NCBI RefSeq assembly: GCF_963676685.1
Contig: NC_092347.1
Location: 84,818,592-84,882,591, forward strand
Origin: Mytilus edulis
Lineage: Eukaryota > Mollusca > Bivalvia > Mytilida > Mytilidae
Direction: 5' to 3'
DNA: 64,000 bases
Position numbers and translations under genes: made by a program. The notes beneath the pieces were generated by a model that saw nothing but the letters and a program-made list of their open reading frames with translations, did not search any database and had not been told where the DNA came from. This document shows positions 41,401 to 56,400 of the stretch, piece by piece. How positions within the stretch are numbered: position 1 is the stretch's first letter; every line of letters begins with the position of its first letter.

Positions 41401-44400
41401 ATTATTCAAACTAGTTCTATTAATTAGGTTTAAGCAATTTTAAAAGGACAAACAACACAGTTTTGATGATCCCTTATTTAAATTTTGCTGATCCCTTATT
41501 TAAATTTTGCTGACAATTTGCATATATGCTATTTTTTGCCTGATTAAATCAAATATGAAATATGTAATAAAAAATATACCTTCATGTGCTACTTTTTGAG
41601 TAAACATGGTAAAATGAGGTCCAAATTTTATATTTTTTTTACATTTGCTAAAAAATTTGGTATTTGTGCCAGGACATATTTTTCCATTCAACAGAAATAC
41701 ATAACTTTTTTGTTTTAAAAGATAAACATAGTTTTTTTCACTAATCCCCCCCCCCCACCCCCCAGAAAAAAAAGAAAAAAAACCTATTTGATTTTTGGTG
41801 TAAAAAAGGAAATGTGTATATCATGTATATGTAGTCATTATTTGATCAATCCTTAAAAATAACTTTAGGCCAGGCCTTAATGTCATAATGAGACAGAATT
41901 GAATTATTAGTGAATAACATCTGTTTTAAATCATTTAGATAGGTATGCTGATAACAGTTTTAAGTTTTGTACAAACATTGTTAAGGTTATTTGTCATATT
42001 AACCCTGGAAATCAAACATTTTCATATCGATTAGAAGTCTGAAGTTACTCATCTTATTGATGCATCTTCTATTTGACAATAATTAAGTTTTAAATCATAT
42101 TAGAAATAGTTACAACTACATTTAATTTTTGATAATTTTTCTAAGTTCTATACAAAATGTTTGAAATGTAAAATCATATGAAAAATTTAATTTAAAAATG
42201 ATTTTTGATAAAGATAATTTAGTTGATTAATAAAAAATCAGTTTTTAGTAAGAATCATAATATTACCTGTTTAAAATATATTCATAGTAATACACCAGTT
42301 CCCAGATAGGGTAATTAAGTAAATGTCTGCTATGTGACTTTCATCACCTCATGACCAAAATGTAGACATCCTCACTTCCAACAAATGTTGAACAAATGAG
42401 AAAAAAAGTGGTGATATATACTGCACAAAATATTAGGGAAATAAAAATCTCATTAACTGGTCACCCTCCATACAAAAGTACAAAGAGATACAACATTTGT
42501 ACAATGTCATACATGTCACAAGGGAGTGTGTAATTCAAGATCTTTTCCTGTCAAAGACATGATTCCAGAAAATATTTTGTTCCAAAATATGAATAAATTA
42601 ATATTGTAGTTAAAACTATGCAGAATTTGTCTTCTTTTTGAATATCCCAAACCGTAATCTGAATAATAAATCAGTGATTGTAACAATTCTTCTGCCATTA
42701 TCTATGCTTTGAAAGAAAAATCATTTAAACACTAAAATAAAATTACTGGTTTTTTTTTTACATCAGTGATTATAACAAAATTATAGAAAACCATGAACAA
42801 TGTATACCACAGTTTACCTATGACAAGTTAAACACTGATTATAATAATACAGTAACTTAGATTTTTAAATGTAACTTAAAGTAATTCTTCTTTCAGTGGA
42901 AAAAATTTCACAAAAAAAGATGGGCATTAATCTTAAAATAGTTATATGGAAAATGTTTAAATTGTAGTGTACAATTAAAGCAGCATACATTTAGAGAAAG
43001 TGTTGGTTATTTAATTACATAAATGGTAATAAATATGTAAGGATTTCGTAATACCTTTTGTATATTGAATAGATTAGTTATATCATGTATGTGTTAAAGT
43101 ATGTACAAAGTTGGTGAACTTTTTTCTCACGAGTATTTGCTATTTATAAATTGAAATGATTGTCTGAAGGTTTACATTGCGTAATTCTGTGATTTTATAA
43201 AAGCCTTACTTGAAATTATGTTTTGCACAAAATTCAGCTTTTTAACTTGTTTACCCCAAATGAAACCATTTTTTTGCCATTTCATTTGTACCCCTATAAA
43301 GATAAGAAGATGTGGTATGATTGACAATAAGACAACTTTCCACCAGAGTCTAAATGGACAACTTAAGGTCACCTTAAGGCCTAGACAGTTGAGACACCTT
43401 ATTCTCTTCATTTCAAATGAAAGAGAAGTCTTTCATTGTAAATTTTAAATAGTAACCTGGAAATATGCTTTAATTAAATTAAAAGTTGACTTTTGTCTTC
43501 TTTTAACTTTTATGTGTATGTATCATGTATGTGTAATGGCTATGTTGACATCATAACTAAATATTGCATCTGGTATTTTTTTATGGATTGATATCATTTC
43601 CCTAATTTGTAGATTTTCTGTTTTGAAACTGCACAAATTACTTTTGATATTGCACAAGTAAATGTCTTTTTGCGCTGCTTGAAAAATAGCTGTATGAAAT
43701 CTACTCAGTGGTACAGCAGCCAATATTTGGTGAATTACACAAATATTTATTATCAGTTAAGTTTCAGTACTTTGAGCTCATTAAATGATAGCGCATTCTT
43801 TTGGATTTAGGAACTTGTCATATAATGTAAAAAAAAATGTATAAGCCCCTAAAATGACCCCTAGATGTGTTTTGTTTGATATTTGTCTCTTTGACATTAA
43901 TTATACCCCACATCTTTTATTTATTGATATATAAGCACCAATTATGGTAATTTTACAAATAAAAAGTCTTATTTGGATCATTTATATTTTAAATTATTCA
44001 CTGGTGATCTACATGTCACAATGCCTTCAGTCTAAGACAGCCATGGCTGTAACCTGAATAGAAGAACTGTACATGTATACAATAGCACAATATATTACAT
44101 TATGATTAATCAGACTATTTTTTTCCAAATATTACTTAAAACACTGCAAATGGCCCTTTATAAAATTTACATGATCTGGAGGTTTCATACCTGTGTGTAG
44201 ATACCTTATGTTCTGTAATATGTCCATTGTCTTTGACCTCATTTTCATAGCTCAGTGACATTTTATTTTTGTAAAGTGAAATTCTCTCTTATTATGAGTA
44301 ATTTGAATAACTATATTTAGTATATAGGTGCCATGCAACATCTACATGTCTGTCAGGTAGAGTTTACCTGACCTCAACCTTATTTGATGGATTAGTGTTC

Positions 44401-47400
44401 AAGGTTAAAGTTACATGGTAAAGTCTGTATCTCAGATACCATAATCAATAGCTGGTCAACTATATTGGTGTAATTGGAAGGATTGTAAGGTGTATATGTC
44501 CAACTGACAGGTTTCATTTGACCTTGACCTTAATTTGATGGTTCATTGGTCAATTTTTTGTTTTTGTGGTATATGTATGGTCTATTTCTCAGATATTACT
44601 AGCAATAGATCAATTATGTTTAGTGTATGGAACCATTGTCTGTCTGGTAGGATTTATATAACCTTGACCTAATTTTCATGGTCCATTGGTCAATTATAAT
44701 GGTTTTTTTTTTTTATAATTTTGGTCAGTTAATCAGATACTTTAAGCAATAGGTCAACTATATTTAATGTATTGAATGATTGTAAGATGTACATTTAGAG
44801 GGAGAGATCCGTTTGCGCCAAAAATGCGTCCTTTTGCGCCACAACTTTTTTTCTCTAATGCTACGTTTGCGCCACCTGTTTAAAAATTACATGGTATCAA
44901 TTGCGCCAAAAATAAAATATACGATTGCGCCAATTTAAAGAAAAACATTCCTTAAACACAGAAATTTTTTTCTATTACAGTTTCCTGATTTAGATGGCAA
45001 AAGGCAATCTAAAAGTGGAATACAAATTAAATGTCCATTCCTGAATCCATGTATTGTATGCAAAAACACCTTCTGCCCCGCATACAAAGATATTTCAAGT
45101 TAGCTTCACAACCGAGAATAACAATGCCACTATCAATATCATTTACTAAAACAAACTCTTCTTCTTTATTTGTGATCACTATACCTCAATTAAATTTTTT
45201 GAAATTCTACTGAACTTTTTAGTTGGGCAAAGAACAGTTATCTTCTCTCTCTGTACATAGCTTTTCTTTTGCATGCTGTTCGTAGTATTTGACGCTCTAA
45301 CTTTTGTGGGTCTGTCTTATGTGTATGTGCAATAAAATTAACGGTATCAATTTTCTTGCACCAGATGCGCTTTTCGACAATACATGTCTCTTCAGTGATG
45401 CTCGTGGCCAAGCCAAAATATTTGAAATCCAAAGCTTATATAAAAGATGAAGAGCTATAATTCAAGATTTCCCCTCAGACAAAAATGATACTAAATATAT
45501 ATTAATCTTTGATATGTACGATCAATATGTGTTCAGGTAAATTGGCGCAAATGAGTTCCGAAAACTGGCGCAATTGATACATTTGAAGAAAATAAAATTG
45601 GCGCAAATGATACCCCTGAAAAACAGTAATTGGCGCAAAAGGAGTGTTGCCCATTTAGATGTCTGTCACGCAGGATTTAAATAACCTTGACCTCAATTTC
45701 ATGGTTCATTGGTCAATGTTAAGTTTATGTGATACTTGTAGTAAAACCTTCGTATTACATACTTTCAGCATGAATCCAATAATAATTAAAACAGCATGTG
45801 CACTCTTGTTTCATTTTAGGTTCAGGTAAAAAAGCACAAATTTTTTATATTATAAACTTATATTTAATATTGTTTGTATTCTGCTAATCCTGTTATTTGT
45901 TGTGATTTGGTGTTTTAGACTTGTTTTTTTGTTGTTGAAAATAAACTATCTATAGAAAAACGTTCATGCAAACCTGCTAACTTTAATACCCATTGAAGGG
46001 GGATTTCCCAGATGAGAGTTTTTGACCAAAGTCCTTAGTTTTGATCTGAATAGCACAAGGAATACATTTAAAGGAGCTTAAAAGGGTATTTAACCACATA
46101 TATACCCATTAAAATAGTTCAGTTGATAGCACCTATGATATGTATACAAGATGCATTTTAAGGTTCTCATGTGCAAAAAATGCCCTTTTGAGATTTTAAG
46201 AAGCTGGCAGCAATGAGCATGTGTGTTTTGGCATTATTTGGTTTGTACTTTTAGATTGTCTCCTTGTTTAAAAAATTTCATAATTAATTCCCTTATATTT
46301 GTAAACTCAATTATGCCCTTTATGTTACTTTTAATTGAATGTTGTATTAATTATTATTGAGAGATTAGACTTAAATAAAATATTGATTTGAATTGAAATG
46401 CCCTTCCAGCAAGAACCAGATATTTAGCATTGCAAGCTCCATGTCCACCCTTATTAATTTGATTCTACAGACAAATAATAAGATTACTAATATATACATG
46501 TATAATATATAATTGAACTATTAAATACACATGTATACACAGAGAATTTAGATTGTTACTGGAAACTTTATTACTTTTTCACGTGGAAAGTGAATAACAG
46601 TTTATAATTTGATTTCTCTTTTTCGGAATTTTACTGAATTATTATGGAAAACACATTTTCATTAACCACATGTTGTTCTTCATGAAAATTAAGAAAAAAA
46701 AATTAACAATTGTACACATGGTCTAGAAAGATCTTTTTGTTTGTTTTAAAGAGAGGATTAAACATTATTTTTGTGGCATGTGTTTCTGCTTTCCAAAACA
46801 ATTATTTAATGCTACATTTGAAATAAACATAAGTATGATGTCCAGTAATGACATCCTTTTTAAATGGTTTTCACTACAACAAAATGAAAGCCATCTAACT
46901 AGCAGCATGGTGATTTATTATGAAGACTTGCGATGTGCTCCTTGCCTAAAAACTTCACAGCAATTGGAAACTTTGTTGGCAATAAAGACATTTTCCCGCT
47001 GAGTTGAAGACCCATTGGTTGCCTGTCAGCTGTTTTCTGCTCTTTAGTCGGGTTGTTGTTATTATTGTTGTTGACATATTCCCCATTTTCATTCTCAATG
47101 TAGATGTACATATAGATAAGAAATTATGATTTATTATTTTTCTAATGATTATGCTCCCTTAAACTTAGAAGATTGACCTAAATATACTACTGCATTCATT
47201 TGTTAGCCCAAATCATCTGAAACCAGAAACAAACAAAGATAAATGAAGCTTTGTAGTTAATGAGAACATGATTTTTAGATGTACTTATCCACAAGAATCA
47301 TAATCAGTTTACTTTGTTAGGAATTAGGAGTCTTTGAACTTATGATTGTTTGCCCAGTGCCCAGCATGGGGTATGTCTGCATGCTCAGAAATGTTCTTTC

Positions 47401-50400
47401 ATTATACCATTACAGTAACTTGACTGTTAGTGTTGCTCTCTGACTATTGCAACTCATTCACAATTCTGACCAAATTGCAATTTATTATATAAAACCAAAC
47501 TGTTCAACTGGTCAGAATTTTGAACAAACTGAAGAATCAGACATCATTTGAATTAAAACATCATATATTCGGTATTAAACATGTGTGAAATAACAATATA
47601 TACATCTATGTATCATACAAATAAGTACTAAGATGTGGTATTATTGCCAGTGACACAACTATCTATCAGAGTTCAAATGATATAATCATTGTTTGTAATT
47701 AAATATGTATCAAAATTTTATGTATAGCTATAGTTCTATTGGCAGCAGTCCTTTTGCGCCAATTACTGTTTTTCAGGGGTATCATTTGCGCCAAATTTTA
47801 TTTTCAAAATGTATCAATTGCGCCAATATTCAGAACTCATTTGCGCCAATTTACCTGTACATATATCTATCATGAATATTAATGATTACTATAGATGTAT
47901 TCTTATTTTTGCCCCAAAAGGTATCACATGTTAGGAGATATTTCATCATAAAGATGAGTTTCTGAAGAGAATTAAATGACTTAAGCAGCATTAGACAGTC
48001 AATGTACAGAGAGAGAATAAAACTTATTGCTTTGCTTAACAAAGATATGCCAATATAGAAAATAGAAGTTTTTGCTCTTTATGTTTTAGCCACAAATGTT
48101 GATGACACAGAGCTTTGTTCCACCATGCGTATGGGCTTTATTATTATTATGAACTATTATTAACTATTTTATGGATTTCATCCTTCAATGTTTGTGTTTT
48201 TGGACAATAAAAAGAAGTTAAAAGCTACTACATACATTAAATTGGGAAGTACCCATGCAGCAGCAGTAATAAAAATATGTTTTAGAAAAGGAAACATGTG
48301 CCGTGTTACACTGCCGGTTCCAAGTCCGAATAAAGGAGAAAGGAAGTAATTTTCTTTAAACTGGCGCAATCGCATGTTTTATTTTTGGCGCAAATGAAAC
48401 AATCTAATTTTAAAACATGTGGCGCAAACGTAGCATTTGAGAAAAAAAGTTGTGGCGAAAAAGGATGCATTTTTGGCGCAAACGGATCTCTCCCGTTCTA
48501 CTTTCCTCATTTTTAAGGACTCCTTGTTTCCAAAACCACTTATGTTGGTAATCATTAAACATGTTGAATAAGATACAAAAAAAATATATATGTATTATAT
48601 GTCATAAACTATTCTATTTCATATACATTGTATTTCATGATGACTTTTTGTTTATATCAGAATTCCTGGTATAATGTCCATAAGCTGCATCTTCCTGACC
48701 ATGATTATACTAACAACGCAAATTCTTGGTACTCACAGAGTGATCCTGGTGTAAAGAATGGTGAAAGAAAAGATGGAATGGTTTCTGGTGGACTGGCCTA
48801 CTACGACAATGCTACATACAGTGGTCCACATACTAATAAAGGTTCCTTTGCTAGGGGCTCTGATGAGCACTCTGATGGTGAGTAAATTTAAAATTAATTG
48901 TAGAAACAAAAAGTTGATGAAGTGTGTACTCTTATGAAATCCTCTTGTAAAATGTGGATGGTTTGATCACTTTGATGATAACAGTACACACGAACCAATC
49001 AGTTTGTTTGGAAATAACTGATGTTTCAGTCAAGAAGAATAGAAAGTTAGTCCAAAGTCCATCCATCTCTGTCATGTCTTTTCCTCAGAATTAGATTTAT
49101 TTTGAATGTTTTCATAGTTTCCATGACTAAAGTTTTCAACATCACTTCGTATTGATGAAAGAAGGAAGTGAAATCTATTATTGATAGTTATGAATGTAAT
49201 CCCAAATTTTAGGGAGTTTCAGTCATAATTATTTATGAAATTTGACCAATTCACATAAAATTTTGATGAATTTGGTTAATGGACATTCTTTATAATATAT
49301 ACTGTAAATTCAGAAATTATTGCGTGCATTTGTTATTGCGATTTTGTCATTTTAGACCAAAATGCGATTTTAATTTTTGCATTATTGAGAAAAATTCTGT
49401 TTAATTCATGTAAAAAATATCTAAATATGATTTTAAATTATTGCGATTATAACCCTGTCACATTTTTCGCAATGATAAAAACATTGCAATAATTTCTGAA
49501 ATTACAGTAATAAATGAAAAATAAATAAATAAATAAAACAAATAAATAAATTTCTAAAAACATAGAATTAATAAATAAACTACAATGAACTCTTTTCATT
49601 TACATATAATTTTATAGCATGTTTTGGTCAGTGATTCTCTAATATCAATTATTAAAATCTTGAATGTGTTACCAGACTGCCTTAATTTCACTTAAACATG
49701 GTAAATTGAAAATATTTCCTTGTTATATTGATCAGATAGTCATATCTTGACATGGAATTTACAAAAGGAGTGTATAAAATGGGATTTTACAGTTTGTAAA
49801 GATTTACGTCGTTTTATTTTTTAGAGGGCAACAGTGTACTTGTATTACTCTTGTCAGATACATATCACAAAAGTTCATTGACTGTGATACATAAAAATCA
49901 TGTAATAAATATTGGCCTTTAAAATGCGTTAAGAAGTCAAGATTGAAAGAAAATGAATAATACTGTGTAACTCAGTTGGAATTTCATTGAACTTCTTAAA
50001 AATAAAGAGACATTGGTGTTTGTAGTCCTTTATATGTATTTTGTATTCATTGATAAAAGTTGTAGTTAAAACATAATTTTTTAAAAACTGTTTTGATTTC
50101 CTGTTTCAAAGGGGGCTGTATTATAGTGATTTATAATAAGTCATCATGTTTGTCTGTCTATATATATTATAGATCCCTGCATTCCGTTAATCTTTTTTAT
50201 TTGTTAGTATTTAAACCAACGTAGTAGAATTGAACCTTATCATTGTGCTTAAGGACAAAAGCTGTGTACATTGTAACTTAATATGTTTTTAATGTCAGTT
50301 TCATGACTATATATTTCAAAACTATGAAATCAATATTATGAAAATAATAAGGGATAAAGGTTTGGCCCATATCATTAGTGTTACCACAAATTACGCATTA

Positions 50401-53400
50401 AATTGAGGAAATGAAGTTCTTCCTTAAAAATACTTTTACTACGTAATCACAAAGATTTTTTGGTTTTCATTTGTGGAATGTTTGATTACAGAACTTTTCC
50501 TTTTTAAAAATCAATTATCTATACAATATCCTTTTAGTAGAAACAATTTCATATTGACCACTTAAAACATTTTTTGTCACACCTGGTCAAAATAGGTAGA
50601 AGCAAGACTTGTCAGTTTATGATGTCAACCCATTAACAGTTGTTAAAGGTTGTGATAAGGTAGTGAGACATGCCTCTGTGTTAACACATTAACAGTTGTT
50701 AAAGGTTGTGATAAGGTAGTGAGACATATCTCTGTGTCAACACATTAACAGTTGTTAAAGATTAATTTTGTTATAAGGTAGTGAGACATGCCTCTGTGTT
50801 AACACATTAACAGTTGTTAAAGGTTGTAGTAAGGTAGTGAGACATGCCTCTGTGTCAACACATTAACAGTTGTAAAAGATTAATTTTGTTATAAGGTAGT
50901 GAGACATGCCTCTGTGTTAACACATTAACAGTTGTTAAAGGTTGTAGTAAGGTAGTAAGACATGCCTCTGTGTCAACACATTAACAGTTGTTAAAGGTTG
51001 TGATAAGTTAGTGAGACATGCCTCTGTGTTAACAGATTAACAGTTGTTAAAGGTTGTGATAAGGTAGTGAGACATGCCTCTGTGTTAACACATTAACTGT
51101 TGTTAAAGATTAATTTTGTTATAAGGTAGTGAGACATGCCTCTGTGTTAACACATTAACAGTTGTTAAAGGTTGTAGTAAGGTAGTGAGACATGCCTCTG
51201 TGTTTACACATTAACAGTTGTTAAAGGTTGTAGTAAGGTAGTGAGACATGCCTCTGTGTTAACAGTTTTTGATTCAGCCATGCTGGAGATGGTACAGATT
51301 TCTAAATTGAAGACATATCATGAAACTAAATATGTATTTATACTAATTGGCTATTTGCAGACACTTCATACACAATTTGATCATTTACTGTCCACTTTTG
51401 ATATGCTTTTTTGCTAATTTGGTTAGACCTTTCTGTCAACAGAATATTTGGCAAAGCCTTTTCTGTAAACAGGATATTTGGTCAGGCCTTTTCTGTAAAT
51501 TTGATATTTGGTCAGGCCTTTTCTGTAAATTTGATATTTGGTCAGGCCTTTTCTGTAAATAGGATATTTGGTCAGGCCTTTTCTGTAAAAAGGATATTTG
51601 GTCAGACCTTTTCTGAAAACAGGATATTTGGTAAGGCCATTTCTGTGAACAGGATATTTGGTCATGCTTTTTATGAACAGGATATTTTGTCTGTTTGGTC
51701 TTCTCACTCTATGAACAGGATATATATTTTAAAATTAAGAATGAAAATGGGGAATGTGTCAAAGAGACAACAACCTGACCATAGAACAAAAAAGGATATT
51801 TGGTCAGCCTTTTAGTGTTGCCTTTTCTGTAAACGGGATATTTGGTCATGCTTTTTATGAACAGGATATTTTGTCTGTTTGGTCTTCTCACTCTATGAAC
51901 AGGATATTTTGTCTGTTTGGTCCTCTCTCTCTCTCTCTCTCTCTGTGGACAGGATATTTTGTCTGTTTGGTCTTGTCTCTCTGTGAACAGGATATTTCTC
52001 TGTTTGGTCTTCTTTCTCTGTGAACAAGATATTTTGTCTGTTTGGTCTTCTCTCTCCGTGAACAGGATATTTTGTCCGTTTGGTCTTCTCACTCTATGAA
52101 CAGGATATTTTGTCTGTTTGGTCCTCTCTCTCTGTGAATAGGATATTTTGGCTGTTTGGTCTTCTCTCTCCGTGAACAGAATATTTTGTCTGTTTGGTCT
52201 TCTCTCTCTCTGTGAACAGGATATTTTGTCTGTTTGGTCTTCTCTCTCTGTGAACAGGATATTTTAAAATTGAGAATGAAAATGGGGAATGTGTCAAAGA
52301 GACAACAACCTGACCATAGAACAAAAAAGGATATTTGGTCAGCCTTTTAGTGTTGCCTTTTCTGTAAACAGGATATTTGGTCATGCTTTTTATGAACAGG
52401 ATATTTTGTCTGTTTGGTCTTCTCACTCTATGAACAAGATATTTTAAAATTGAGAATGAAAATGGGGAATGTGTCAAAGAGACAACAACCTGACCATAGA
52501 ACAAAAAAGGATATTTGGTCAGCCTTTTAGTGTTGCCTTTTCTGTAAACGGGATATTTGGTCATGCTTTTTATGAACAGGATATTTTGTCTGTTTGGTTC
52601 TCTCTCTGTGAACAGGATATTTTGTCTCTGGTTTTCTCTCTCTGTGAACAGGATATTTTGTCTCTGGTTTTCTCTCTCTGTGAACAGGATATTTTGTTTG
52701 TTTGATCTTCTTTCTGTGAACAGGCTATTTTGTCTCTGGTTTTCTCTCTCTGTGAACAGGATATTTTGTCTGTTTGGTTTTCTCTCTCTGTGAATAGGAT
52801 ATTTTGTCTGTTTGGTTCTCTCTCTGTGAACAGGATATTTTGTCTCTGGTTTTCTCTCTCTGTGAACAGTGTTCTAGGATTCCCATTACCCGTTACCCGG
52901 GGTAAGTGGATTAGGACAACGGGTAAGTCATTTTTTAGCCTTTGTCACCCGGTGGTAAGTCAATTTTCAAGTTCGGGGAAGCCGAAAAACTCTTGAAATT
53001 TCCCGATCCTCTTCAATTTTCCCATATCTGCTTTTTATTTTTATTAAATCACGAGAAAAAACTTTGAAAAAAAGATCGAACATTTTGTCGATGTCTATCG
53101 GCGCTTTTATTCAAGCACTCGTTTACTAGGTGTAATCAAGCGCAAAAGAGACCACATTCTTCTCCTATCATTCTAAAAGTCGGTCACGGTGTCGGTAAAA
53201 TCGGAAAATCCGGATTGATAACTGGTGGTTAAATCGGGACATAAACGATTTTTTTTCTTGTCATCGGAGGAAAATAAACTTACAGTTGCATTTATTATAG
53301 CTCTTAATAAATGACATAGTAATAACTATAACATATTTGTCAAATTTAGTAAGAAATCGTTTTTTTTAAATTTTGTACAAAATTCAATCGTATCCGAATC

Positions 53401-56400
53401 CAGCTTTGTTCAGACAAACTTCACAACATATAATTTAAAGCATGTCATAAAAGTTTTTAAATTTAAAATCTTATCCTTAATCATTAATGTTCAGTGAATC
53501 AGCCTGAAAAATATTCAGTATTTTATAAAGAGCATGTCTGATTTTTAAAAAGAGTTGCATGTAAGTCCCTTATTTTTTTTACAGTGGATTATTGGTATGA
53601 AAGTCAGTGAAGTACTGTTATAGTTCAATGTACTTTTCTGGTGGTATAGGTATATAGTTACAATTAAGCCGTTACAATTAAGCCATATATTTCAAATACT
53701 TTTCAATACACTTTAGTCATCATTGCTTCATACAAAACATCATTTGACATCACAAAAAAGGGTACTTTCTGAAGCATGAAAAAGGTGCCAGGAAATGGCT
53801 AGAATGCAGGATTTTGCATCATTTACCCCAGACCCCCGGCGTCCGCATTGGTTGGCGGATTTAACTTTTAGATGTGGGTAAGTAATTTTTTTATTGATCT
53901 TACCCGTGGTAAGTCAAGGTGCCAAAAAAATCCTAGAACACTGTGTGAACAGGATATTTTGTTTGTTTGATCTTCTTTCTGTGAACAGGATATTTTGTCT
54001 CTGGTTTTCTCTCTCTGTGAACAGGATATTTTGTCTGTTTGGTCTTCTCTCTTTCTGTGAACAGGATATTTTGTTTGTTTGATCTTCTTTCTGTGAACAG
54101 GATATTTTGTCTGTTTGGTCTTCTCTCTCTGTGAACAGGATATTTTGTCTGTTTGGTCTTCTCTCTCTGTGAACAGGATATTTGTCTGTTTGATCTTCTT
54201 TCTGTGAACAGGATATTTTGTCTGTTTGGTATTCTTTCTGTGAACAGGATATTTTGTCTGTTTGGTCTTCTCTCTCTGTGAACAGGATATTTTGTCTGGT
54301 CTTCTCTCTCTGTGAACAGGATATTTTGTCTGTTTGATCTTCTTTCTGTGAACAGGATATTTTGTCTGGTCTTCTCTCTCTGTGAACAGGATATTTGTCT
54401 GTTTGGTCTTCTCTCTCTGTGAACAGGATATATTTTAAAATTGAGAATGAAAATGGGGAATGTGTCAAAGAGACAACAACCTGACCATAGAACAAAAAAG
54501 GATACTTGGTCAGCCTTTTAGTGTTGCCTTTTCTGTAAACAGGATATTTGGTCATGCTTTTTAAGAACAGGATATTTTGTCTGTTTGGTCTTCTCACTCT
54601 ATGAACAGGATATTTTAAAATTGAGAATGAAAATGGGGAATGTGTCAAAGAGACAACAACCTGACCATAGAACAAAAAAGGATATTTGGTCAGCCTTTTA
54701 GTGTTGCCTTTTCTGTAAAAGGGATATTTGGTCATGCTTTTTATGAACAGGATATTTTGTCTGTTTGGTCTTCTCACTCTATGAAGAGGATATTTTGTCT
54801 GTTTGGTCCTCTCTCTCTCTGTGTGGACAGGATATTTTGTCTGTTCGGTCTTGTCTCTCTGTGAACAGGATATTTCTCTGTTTGGTCTTCTTTCTCTGTG
54901 AACAAGATATTTTGTCTGTTTGGTCTTCTCTCTCCGTGAACAGGATATTTTGTCCGTTTGGTCTTCTCACTCTATGAACAGGATATTTTGTCTGTTTGGT
55001 CCTCTCTCTCTGTGAATAGGATATTTTGGCTGTTTGGTCTTCTCTCTCCGTGAACAGGATATTTTGTCTGTTTGGTCTTCTCTCTCTCTGTGAACAGGAT
55101 GTTTTGTCTGTTTGGTCTTCTCTCTCTGTGAATAGAATATTTTGTCTGTTTGGTTCTCTCTCTCTGTGAACAGGAAATTTTGTCTGTTTGGTGTTGTCTC
55201 TTTATGAATAGGATATTTTTATGCCCCACCTACAATAGTAGAGGGGCATTACGTTTTCTGGTCTGTATGTCTGTTCGTCTGTCCATCCGTCTGTCTGTCT
55301 GTTCATTCGTCCATGCATCCGTTCGTCCCACTTCAGGTTAAAGTTTTTGGTCAAGGTAGTTTTTGGTGAAGTTGAAGTCCAATCAACTTGAAACGTAGTA
55401 CACATGTTCCTTATGATATTATCTTACTAATTGTAATGCAAAAATAAGAGTTTTGACCCCAATTTCACAGTCCACTGAACATAGAAAATGATAGTGTGAG
55501 TGGGGCATCTGTGTAAGTAACTGGGGACAAATTCTTGTTTCTCTTTGGTTTTCTCTCTGTGAACAGGATTTTTTGTCTGTTTGGTTTTCTCTCTCTGTGA
55601 ACAGGATTTTTTGTCTGTTTGGTTTTTCTCTCTCTGTGAACAGGATTTTTTGTCTGTTTGGTTTTCTCTCTCTGTGAACAGGATTTTTTGTCTCTTTGCT
55701 TTTCTCTCTCTGTGAACAGGATATTTTGTCTCTTTGGTTTTCTCTCTCTGTGAACAGGATATTTTGTCTCTGGTTTTCTCTCTGTGTGAACAGGATATTT
55801 TGTCTGTTTCGTCTTCTCACTCTGTGAACAGGATATTTTGTCTGTTTGGTTTTCTCACTCTGTGAACAGGATATTTTGTCTCTTTGGTTTTCTCTCTCTG
55901 TGAACAGGATATTTTGTCTGTTTGGTCTTCTCTCTTTCTGTGAACTGGATATTTTGTTTGTTTGATCTTCTTTCTGTGAACAGAATATTTTGTCTCTTTG
56001 GTTTTCTCTCTCTGTGAACAGGATATTTTGTCTGGTTGGTCTTCTCTCTTTCTGTGAACAGGATATTTTGTCTGTTTGATCTTCTCTCTCTGTGAACAGG
56101 ATTTTTTGTCTTTTTGGTTTTCTCTCTCTGTGAACAGGATTTTTTGTCTGTTTGGTTTTCTCTCTCTGTGAACAGGATATTTTGTCTGTTTGATCTTCTC
56201 TTTCTGTGAACAGGATATTTTGTGTTTGGTCTTCTCTCTCTGTGAACAGGATATTTTGTCTGTTTGGTCTTGTCTCTCTGTGAACAGGATATTTCTCTGT
56301 TGGTCTTCTCTTTCTGTGAACAGGATATTTTGTCTGTTTGGTCTTGTCTCTCTGTGAACAGGATATTTCTCTGTTGGTCTTCTCTTTCTGTGAACAGGAT

